Under the pieces are notes generated by a model that ran no database searches, had not been told where the DNA came from, and saw only the letters and a list, made by a program, of their open reading frames with translations. A DNA stretch of 12,378 nucleotides from positions 1 through 12,378 of the forward strand of contig FN648928.1 of NCBI GenBank assembly GCA_000310025.1. Reading direction: 5' to 3'. The stretch comes from Ectocarpus siliculosus. Its lineage: Eukaryota > Sar > Phaeophyceae > Ectocarpales > Ectocarpaceae. The position numbers and the translations under genes are program-made. Of this stretch, positions 1 through 6,475 are shown piece after piece (position 1 is the stretch's first letter; each line of letters opens with the position of its first letter).

Positions 1-857
1 TACAATAATTTTACCGCGGTGAATTGCCGTGGAGAAATTGCCGAGGGCAGCCCTGATTATTTTTTTACCTGGAGAGCAGCTATACGTCAAACACACAAGG
101 GCGCAGAAGACAGTATACCACACCCTGTAAGTTGAGCCAAAAACATAATCCACGGAGCCCCGTACCACACTGGTAGTAGTCCGTGACACACCACTAAACA
201 AGAGACAAAGCACACGCAACCCGCGCTGGAACTATGAAGACGAACAACTACACCGCGAGATAAGCGAAGCACACACTACTAAAAGCATCACGGCCTCAGA
301 CTGCAGTTACATAGTCAGACTCTAGCAGCGGCGGCACCACGCCGAATGACGTCAAGTTTTTCTGTACATGGGCCGCAACCGGCGGAGGGGAAAAGGTTAC
401 CCCCTGGACTCCGTCAGTAACCGTGCATGATAGTAGACGTGCTCTGCTGAGGCCCGCACAACACCCCGGGCAGGTTGGACCGTGTGGGCGCACTCAATCC
501 GAGGGGTGACGTTGTCGCACCCCATCACAATCACGATCACAACCACAACCACAACACTTTGTTGCCACACGCTTACAGTTGGGTTCCTGTGATTGCAGCT
601 ACTCATACACGGGCCACACAAGATATCAGACCCCCTACACAATACCACACCTTGTGATATTTTGCTTGATCCAAAGCGATTGTTATCGCCCGGACGTGGT
701 ACGTTATGTCGCCTACGGTAGGTTGTTGCGGTATTTTTTGTTCGCAAATCACAGTGGTTGAGTTTCTTGAACCGCCAGGTTGTTGATGGTAGTCGGTAAT
801 GCAGTTACGACTTCCGTGAACGTTTTTTTTTCTATATCCCATCGGCGACACGAAACC
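1..857. other. Upstream region of copy 1, no gene seen
   Basis: The first 350 nt match 5807-6156 almost exactly, with a small indel at 88-90 and few substitutions. After that the sequence diverges from unit 2. It holds a degenerate RAYCAC repeat at 524-557 and scattered CCACACC motifs. No clear TATA box or tRNA is visible. Short open frames here shift between the two copies. Confidence 0.6.
524..557. repeat. Degenerate hexanucleotide repeat (ATCACA/ACCACA)
   Basis: About five and a half units of a 6-bp motif (ATCACA, ATCACG, ATCACA, ACCACA, ACCACA). The equivalent place in unit 2, near 6,323-6,350, lacks it. Confidence 0.7.
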
Positions 858-971
858 ATGCTCACGGCTTTTCAGGAAAAGACCTCGAGCGACGATGACG
901 CGACGGACGCCATCTCGGCTACAGCTGAGGGGTGGTACAACTCGGACAACGCCTTCAACTTCTACTTCAAG
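858..971 (+). CDS. Copy 1 exon 1 (N-terminus)
   Basis: Encodes 38 residues, starting MLTAFQEKTSSDDDATD and ending SDNAFNFYFK. The acidic Ser/Asp-rich first 17 residues are variable between copies, while the last 22 codons are identical in copy 2. The donor is AAG|GTGCGG, phase 0. The frame is closed by a TGA at 768-770, so the start must lie at 786 or 858 unless an unseen upstream exon exists. Confidence 0.75.
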
Positions 972-3900
972 GTGCGGGGTCTGTGTATGCCTTTCTATGA
1001 CCTCAACGGTTGGCGAATTCTAGAATGATGGAAGCTTGTGTCCTGTCGGCGGGAGAATATAACTCTTTGTTACGCCCCCCCTGCCCCCCCCCCCCCCCCC
1101 CCCCCCCTCCCGAGAGTGACCAGAACTAGAGAATTGGGCCGCACCCTGCACATGCGCAGTAGCGACCGCCCTCTCTCGCTAGTTCTCCGGCGGGGAAAAC
1201 AGGCAGACAGGGGCCCGTGCCTCTTGCCCTTAAATTGAGCTAAGGCACATGTGTACTGCGGGAGGGTCTGCTATCCGATGTAAATATCCTCATGTTTGCT
1301 TTTGCAGAGTCAACAAGACTAAATAGGATGCGGTTTTCCTTCGTAGGTGCGCGCGTGCGAGTGAGATCAGGCAACTAGGAACGGAGAACGGAAGGAAATT
1401 CCAATGCACTACTGTGTACCGTTTCCTGTCCCGGTTGTGCCTCTGCACCCCGCCCCCCGCCCGCCAGGGTAGTCATTTTGCACTCTCGAAGTAGATGCGT
1501 TGAATTCGGGCACGTTGCGTCAAAGTCTTCTCATCACACACACACCCCTCCCGCGTGTGTGCTTTCTGCGTTCCCGAAATATCGGCGCCTCCTCCCGACT
1601 CCCTACCAAAGGTGTGGGGCGGAGAGCACATCCACGTAGGCCTGTACAGCAAGCTCAACGCGGAAGAAGCCAAGCTGCCCGTCCTGGACCGCATCAAGAA
1701 GGCCAGCATCCTGAACGCCGAGGAACTGCTCGCCCGATGCTTCCCCGCCAGCGCTAACGGGACTAACGGCACTAACGGCAACGGCGCGCCTCACACATCG
1801 GAGAGCACCATGGTGGACATGGGCTCCGGATACGGGGGCTCGGCCAGGCTCGCAGCCAAGACGCTCGGCTGCAAGGCGAGTCTCTCTTTGTACTTGCTTC
1901 CCCCCTCCGGCATACTGTATGTTCTTCGTCCGCTTGTTTTTTCATCCATCCGTCCTGTTTTTCTACCCATGATAAATAGTCGACTGTACCTTCTGGCCTT
2001 GCCTGCGTGCCTGCCTGCCGGCCTACTTTGTCGGAGGATCGCGCTGACAAGAAGGTTGGTAGTCTGCGGTGCAATGTCTGACTCGTGTGTGGTTGTCCAG
2101 TCTTTGCGGAAAGATCATCCTCCTCCGACGATGTGTCGAAAACGACCAACGCCGGAGATGGTATTCTTGGCTTCGACCGAATCAATCGTTGTGATCCCTT
2201 CTTTTTTGCGAACATGGTCGAAGCACGGCGTGCAATGTGCTCGTACTGTTGCCGTAGCCCGCCTGTCTGTCCGCCGTCTTCTTCTTCTGCCACCTGCCTT
2301 GTCCGTGCACATTACTAATCCACAGATGCATATGGATCCATATCTCTCTCTACCGCTCGGAAAGACGTTGACTGGTGCTCAGAAAAGTTGATTACGCAGA
2401 GAGAAGTTTCCGCTCCAAGATCGTCTCCCACCCACCCACATGTGTCAGCTACCGGGGAGCGCGGTACACAACTCGATGGTTGAGATACAAAAACCACCGC
2501 GCCCAAGCGACTGCGGCGAAATGGGGCCCGCCAATCTGTCGATCGCACACACGCTACATGCGGTTGCGGGCAATCAAGCAAGCGCGCGGTTATCCGAAGT
2601 GTGGGATGGTACCAGTTGTGTTGGCTCGAAGAGCGTCACGAGCAACGCCATTTTTCTCAAGCACCATGCATGCACGGCAGAATGACCATATCATACGTGA
2701 ACGCGACCACCAGCGAGCACGCACATGAAAGTACGTCCATCAATGGGCTCAAAGTGTATGTAACGCAGTAGGTACACAGGTATTGGGTTCGGGCAATCGA
2801 ACGCGGCCGGAGCCCCGTGTGGGAACTCATGCGTCCTTCCCCTCCCCTCCCCCTCTACAGGTGTATTGCATCAACGTTACTTCGAGGGAGAACGACGTCA
2901 ACCGCGCGCTGAGCAAGGCCGCCGGGATCGAGGATCTGGTGACTTGAACTGCCTACCTTTCCACCTTTCTTGTGTTAGGTGTAGTACTACTTGTGTTCGG
3001 GGTAATATTACCTTAGTTTTTGACGAACCGAACACGTTATGGATATGTTGTGGAGAAAGCTTCGGCCCTAACAGCTATTGTGTACTGGTAGGGGAAGCCC
3101 ATGTCGGTCACGGAGGGATTTTGGTTCATGGAGGAAAGGTCGTTTCACATGATGAGGTGTTGTTTTATTGAACCAGCAACAACCACACCGCCATCACCCT
3201 TACACCCACCACCACATCCAACACCCCTAACCGCCATCCCCACCGACCTACCCCGAAAATGATGGCGACAAACTACTGCTGCACCAGGTGATCATCCCCG
3301 GAGAGAAGTCGTATTTCGACACAGGGCTGCCGGACGCCTGCTGCGAGGTGGTGACCTCCCAGGACGCGCTTCTGCACGCGGGGTCGGAGCGGCACAGGGC
3401 GGTCGGCGAGGCCGCCCGCTTGCTCAAGCCCGGGGGCAGGATGGTCTTCAACGACGTCATGCAGACGAACCACGCCGACCCCAAGGACCTTCAGGAGGTG
3501 AGTTCCAGTTTTGGAGTGGCGGTTCTACTTGTTCTTCCTTCCGTGTACGCATGTTTTTAGCAAGCGCCGTGGCGGGCTCTGCACGAGCTGTACGTAGGCA
3601 GCGCCCCCCCTCCACCACGTTGTGTGTTGTGTGTGTCGTGTCAGCAACAGGACTAGACTTGCTGGACAACAGTATCCGTACCTCACCACCACTATTATGA
3701 ATATAATTAGCACCGGCCGACGTCGTTCGTTTCTGAAGTTCTGTCCCGAAAAACAGAAAACGTCGAAGAGGACGTACACCTTTTTATAACAGTGTGTCTT
3801 TCCCCGAACCAAAACGTGAAAGTTAAAGTTGCGTGTATCTGGAGGATGGGTTGTGGCCAGTCCTCTCATCCGCCACCTGTCGCTGTCGGTGATTGTGTTC

Positions 3901-5069
3901 AACCGTGGCTGCTGGCTGGCTACTGGCTCTAGTATATTGTACGGCATCCATGAACAAGCTTTATTTGTGTGGAATGTTTCAACATGCATATACGGTGCCT
4001 GGTGCACACCAAGAACAGCAGCAACAGTAGTAGTCGTGCTACAAGCTGCTAGAAGTAACCGCAAACAAACCACGTGTTCTCTCCTCTCCTCTCCTTCTCT
4101 TCTCTTCTCTTCTCTTCTCTTCTCTTCCGCAGGTGTACGAACGCGTCCGCCTTCAGGACCTGGGCACGCCTAAGTCTTACGCCAAGTGGGCCGAGTCTTA
4201 CGGTCTAACGTTCGTGGAGTTCTCCGACCGTACTCCCGACATGAAGACGCACTACGAATCCGTGAGTTCTTTTCCTTGTTGTTTGTTTGCATATATAGCG
4301 TGGTGCGGAGGTAATGTAAAGAACGTTTCCGTTACATGATCTCCCAGACGTGTCTCGAGGCCGACTGTTGACTCCCTCTTGCCATAGAACCAAGGGCAGC
4401 TGCATCACTGTCTTGACATTTAAGTTTAGGGTGGTTCACTTCGACAATTAAGTTGGGTACCTTCGTTGGTGCTGGTCAAAAACGATTTTCGCTCAAACAC
4501 CGTTTCGGTTGGTTCACCGATATGGATGTCCTTTCGACAAGTAGGTTTGCGACGGTTTCAACTCAAGGCAGATGGACAAAACATCGCGGCGTTGGCGGTA
4601 AGCATCGTGTTCAGATTCCAGTAACACTGGTTGATTATTATTTCCTTGTCTTCTCCTTGTCTTCAGGTTAAGGAAGTGCTGATGTCGCACCGCGGTACCT
4701 CGGATGGCATGGAGGATGAGTTCATCGACAACATGGCCAGGGGACTCGACGCTTGGGTTTCGGCGGCCGAGCGTGGCCTCATCTGCTGGGGGTACGTGAC
4801 CTTCGCCAAGCCGGTGAGTTGGGTGTTGTTGTTGTTGTTGTTGTTGTTGTTGCTGCTGTTGTTGCTGGTACTTGTTTGGTGGGTGTTTTGGTTGGTATGA
4901 ACACGTCAACTCGTCCTACGATCCCGTTTGGCAAGTAACAAGCGCCTCAACCTCTCTCACCCAGAGGGAGAAACAGAAAAGCTGGAAGCCGCGCTTAAAA
5001 ACGTCAAGGCGAGAAACACGCACACAACAGTTAACAGTCCCCCAGATAGTACATCAAACCATGCAATAA
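858..5069 (+). CDS. SDMT-like SAM-dependent methyltransferase, copy 1 (multi-exon)
   Basis: Join of 858-971, 1612-1875, 2861-2938, 3288-3497, 4133-4261 and 4667-4813, plus a doubtful last exon at 4965-5069. The first six exons give 314 residues with no internal stop. The product should transfer methyl groups from S-adenosylmethionine, and by overall resemblance to the Galdieria-type sarcosine/dimethylglycine methyltransferases its substrates may be sarcosine and dimethylglycine, giving betaine as an osmolyte. The SAM loop is VDMGSGYGG (about residues 106-114), the post-motif strand is VYCINVT (127-133), the acceptor-side strand is EVVTSQDALLH (172-182) and LLKPGGRMVF follows (197-206). An NGTNGTNG linker lies at 87-94. 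No signal peptide or membrane segment is visible, so a cytosolic site is likely. The ATG at 858 has an ACC-ATG context; an in-frame ATG at 786 would add 24 residues. Class assignment is firm; substrate is inferred. Other small-molecule N- or S-methyltransferases remain possible. Confidence 0.85.
972..1611 (+). other. Copy 1 intron 1 (640 nt, GT-AG)
   Basis: Runs from GTGCGG to CCAAAG. It holds a run of 24 C at 1084-1107 and otherwise no gene. About 99% identical to copy 2 intron 1 (6818-7450, 633 nt) apart from the C-run. Confidence 0.8.
1084..1107. repeat. C24 homopolymer
   Basis: Twenty-four consecutive C; the equivalent run in copy 2 (6932-6945) is 14 C. A likely site of polymerase slippage and of assembly length error, and able to form G-quadruplex or i-motif structure. 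Confidence 0.9.
1612..1875 (+). CDS. Copy 1 exon 2 (N-terminal helices and SAM motif I)
   Basis: Encodes 88 residues from VWGGEHIHVGLY to AAKTLGCK. It holds the family's opening WGGEHIHVGLY segment, a helical region, the Asn-Gly-Thr linker and the glycine-rich SAM loop MGSGYGG. The acceptor is CCAAAG|GTG, with a weak pyrimidine tract. The donor reads CAAG|GCGAGT, a GC rather than GT donor, and it is the only site that joins GCK to the VYCINVT strand in frame. The surrounding frame stays open from 1555 to 2391, so intron retention would not stop translation at once. Confidence 0.88.
1876..2860 (+). other. Copy 1 intron 2 (985 nt, GC-AG)
   Basis: Starts GCGAGT and ends CTCTACAG. It contains the uninterrupted GCCT site at 2261-2264 into which the copy 2 element inserted. 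The frame of exon 2 stays open to 2391. No other gene is seen. Confidence 0.8.
2861..2938 (+). CDS. Copy 1 exon 3 (second Rossmann strand and helix)
   Basis: A 26-codon exon encoding VYCINVTSRENDVNRALSKA and then AGIEDL. The acceptor CCCTCTACAG|GTG follows a C/T tract; the donor is CTG|GTGACT. Asn 131 sits where many class I methyltransferases carry the acidic residue that binds the ribose of SAM. As I recall, Galdieria-type SDMTs also have Asn here, so this looks like a subfamily trait. The nucleotide sequence is identical in copy 2. Confidence 0.85.
2939..3287 (+). other. Copy 1 intron 3 (349 nt)
   Basis: GTGACT to CACCAG, with a CAC/ACC-rich second half. It carries a 30-nt segment (about 2999-3028) absent from copy 2, which includes a palindrome inside a stem-loop. 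Confidence 0.75.
2993..3035. other. Stem-loop with TAATATTAC in the loop
   Basis: GTGTTCGG at 2993-3000 pairs perfectly with CCGAACAC at 3028-3035. The 27-nt loop opens with the 12-bp palindrome GGTAATATTACC (3001-3012), which contains TAATATTAC. Copy 2 keeps only GTGTTC joined to CGAACAC, at about 9,645-9,657. Confidence 0.55.
3288..3497 (+). CDS. Copy 1 exon 4 (central methyltransferase core)
   Basis: Seventy codons from VIIPGEKSYF to ADPKDLQE. It carries the core strand CEVVTSQDALLH and the helix-turn-strand ARLLKPGGRMVFNDVM, typical of Methyltransf_11-type enzymes. The acceptor is CACCAG|GTG and the donor is a strong GAG|GTGAGT, both phase 0. It differs from copy 2 at three silent positions only. 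Confidence 0.9.
3498..4132 (+). other. Copy 1 intron 4 (635 nt)
   Basis: GTGAGT to CCGCAG. The first about 170 nt match copy 2 closely; the middle (about 3,690-3,850) is strongly diverged; the end is a TTCTC pentamer tract (about 4,079-4,127) that serves as the pyrimidine tract. No gene seen. Confidence 0.75.
4079..4127. repeat. TTCTC/CTCCT pyrimidine microsatellite
   Basis: Regular TTCTC pentamers next to the exon 5 acceptor. In copy 2 the tract is shorter and irregular (about 10,675-10,712), so the 3' splice context differs between the copies. Confidence 0.75.
4133..4261 (+). CDS. Copy 1 exon 5
   Basis: Forty-three codons, VYERVRLQDLGTPKSYAKWA to MKTHYES. It contains the LGTPKSYAKWAESYGLTFVE segment, expected to be a helix and strand after the SAM-binding core. 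A long TTCTC-rich pyrimidine tract precedes the acceptor CCGCAG|GTG; the donor is TCC|GTGAGT. Three silent differences from copy 2. Confidence 0.9.
4262..4666 (+). other. Copy 1 intron 5 (405 nt)
   Basis: GTGAGT to CTTCAG. It aligns with 10844-11221 (378 nt) with many substitutions and small indels. No gene or element recognised. Confidence 0.75.
4667..4813 (+). CDS. Copy 1 exon 6 (C-terminal domain)
   Basis: Forty-nine codons, VKEVLMSHRGTSDGMEDEFI to CWGYVTFAKP. The closing WGYVTFAKP matches the place where I expect this family to end, within about ten residues. The acceptor is CTTCAG|GTT. The donor CCG|GTGAGT runs straight into a GTT microsatellite. Gly 302 is Asp in copy 2. Confidence 0.88.
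4820..4868. repeat. (GTT)n microsatellite after the exon 6 donor, copy 1
   Basis: GTTGTT repeats with a few GCT interruptions begin about eight bases after the donor GTGAGT. If read on from exon 6 the tract encodes a run of Leu, ending at a TGA at 4898-4900. Confidence 0.85.
4965..5069 (+). CDS. Copy 1 possible terminal exon
   Basis: Acceptor CTCACCCAG|AGG would add 34 basic residues beginning REKQKSWKPRLK, with a TAA at 5067-5069 that overlaps an AATAAA at 5065-5070. Using the next AG (exon from 4967) gives another frame, GETEKLEAALKNVKARN, open to 5116. A third option is GGCAAG|TAA at 4936, which ends the protein as AKP. Nothing equivalent is found in copy 2, so this is the least certain exon. 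Confidence 0.3.
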   Translation, partial: REKQKSWKPRLKTSRRETRTQQLTVPQIVHQTMQ

Positions 5070-5806
5070 ACCCGAAGTCAATATTCGACCAGTCAGTCGA
5101 AGTAAAAGAGAAGTAGACTTGATTTCGGGGTGTGATGCTTGATGCAGGCGCATATTGTGTTTTGCCACCTGAGTTGTGTTTGTATTCGTCCCATTTGTTC
5201 TTGCGCCGGTTTTCAGGCCTTTCGGCGTATAATACCCGACGCATTAGCTGGGGTCACACAAGAGGAAGGTCACACAGAAGCTCTTTTTATTTCTTTCATT
5301 TTTTGAGACGATTAAGAAATGGAATACACTGCTCTTTATATTTATTCGTTTTTTTGAGACGATTAAGAAATGGAATTGACTGCTGGAATAAGGAATTAAA
5401 CCCTAATTTTTTGAGACGATTAAGAAATGGAATTGACTGCTGGAATGAGAAGAAAGAAAGAAGAGCAGGGAGAAAAAAAGCGAAGACTAGCGAAGGATAA
5501 AACAGAATGTGTGACCTGGGCCTGCAACCCGTCTCGTCAATTGCCTGCCCATCGTGTGGTCGCCCATAGGCCTAGCGAGAAACTAAAGGGAAACATCCTT
5601 GCATACGGTAGTTCACTTGGTTTACCTGTGTGCAGGCATTGGAAGTTTATCATTCCCGCGTAGTGTTTGTACATACTCTGCGGTAGCGACCAAGAAAGCA
5701 CAAGAACTACGGTTTCATAGGCGGTAACCGCAAAGTCTGCTTCTTTATCACGGCAACGATTGGATGAGAACTTATGATTCCGATTTGTGACGGCAACGCC
5801 GGAAAA
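5070..5806. other. Intergenic spacer between the two copies
   Basis: AT-richer than the genes. It holds the three-unit repeat at 5299-5447 and no recognisable gene. An open frame from an ATG at 5135 to 5500 covers the repeats but shows no family resemblance and is low complexity. The part from about 5,450 to 5,806 has nothing I can name; whether it belongs to the duplicated unit cannot be told from this window. Confidence 0.6.
5299..5447. repeat. Three imperfect tandem repeats, 51-57 bp spacing
   Basis: The core TTTTTTGAGACGATTAAGAA followed by ATGGAAT occurs three times, with GAGACG at 5305, 5356 and 5413. Units 2 and 3 also share TGACTGCTGGAAT. The spacings, 51 and 57, are both multiples of three, so one forward frame repeats as FLRRLRNGIDCWN. 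Confidence 0.85.
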
Positions 5807-6475
5807 TACAATAATTTTACCGCGGTGAATTGCCGTGGAGAAATTGCCGAGGGCAGCCCTGATTATTTTTTTACCTGGAGAGCAGCTATACGTCATAACA
5901 CACAAGGGCGCAGAAGACAGTATACCACACCCTGTAAGTTGAGCCAAAAACATAATCCACGGAGCCCCGTACCACACTGGTAGTAGTCCGTGACACACCA
6001 CTAAACAAGAGACAAAGCACACGCAACCCGCGCTGGAACTATGAAGACGAACAACTACACCGCGAGATAAGCGAAGCACACACTACTAAAAGCATCACGG
6101 CCTCAGACTGCAGTTACATAGTCAGACTCTAGCAGCGGCGGCACCACGCCGAATGACGTCATGTTTTTCTGTACATGAGCCGCAACCCGCCGCTGGGAAA
6201 AGTGTGTCCCCTGATGTACTCCCGTCAGCAACCGTGCATGATACATACGTACGTAGTGCACGTACTCTACTGAGGCCCGCACTACACCCGCTGCAGGTTG
6301 GGTCGTGTGAGAGGGATGACGCTATCACACCCCATCTTGGTTACACCACTTTGTTGTCACACCCCCTGTACTTTACGTCGGGCCCTGCGAGTGCGGTTTT
6401 ATCGCACGGGTCACACAAGATATCACACCCTCTACAACACAATACCACACCCTTCTGATATTTTCTTGATGCAAG
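5807..6475. other. Upstream region of copy 2, no gene seen
   Basis: The first 350 nt repeat 1-350. From about 6,170 it diverges and is rich in TATCACACCC-like motifs (about 5,921, 6,323, 6,355, 6,421 and 6,442). No TATA box or tRNA is visible. A 180-codon minus-strand open frame over 5537-6079 is rejected below. Confidence 0.55.

Larger units (their letters stand above)
1..4935 (+). repeat. Tandem duplication unit 1
   Basis: Position 1 corresponds to 5807, and colinear similarity runs to about 4935 (against about 11,830). The left end lies outside the window. Identity is uneven: about 99% over 1-350 and 880-2264, about 97% over 2300-2940, and much lower with indels over 355-870 and in introns 4 and 5. 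Confidence 0.95.

Noticed and set aside
972-1028. Intron 1 start as coding (open frame VRGLCMPFYDLNGWRILE after exon 1)
   Set aside because: The family sequence continues directly from FNFYFK to VWGGEHIH in exon 2. The open stretch is short, and its match between copies is explained by the near-identical tract.
1555-2391. Single 278-codon open frame over exon 2 and part of intron 2
   Set aside because: Family resemblance starts exactly at VWGGEHIH and stops at LGCK. The flanks read as noise, and the copy 2 version is cut by the TIR element. Best explained as exon 2 in a frame that is open by chance.
4514-4909. Minus-strand open frame with a poly-Gln run (also near 11204-11530)
   Set aside because: It is the antisense of exon 6 and the GTT microsatellite. 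The sense frame has clear methyltransferase motifs.
5299-5447. CRISPR array
   Set aside because: Only three imperfect repeats, the spacers share sequence with each other, and the context is eukaryotic with no cas genes.
5135-5500. Forward open frame covering the three-unit repeat
   Set aside because: Low-complexity, basic and without known domains. It is better described as a repeat, though noted as a finding for its spacing.
5537-6079. 180-codon minus-strand open frame upstream of copy 2
   Set aside because: The duplicate at 1-272 breaks the frame through a small indel at 88-90, and the product shows no recognisable domain; constraint on the protein is not evident.
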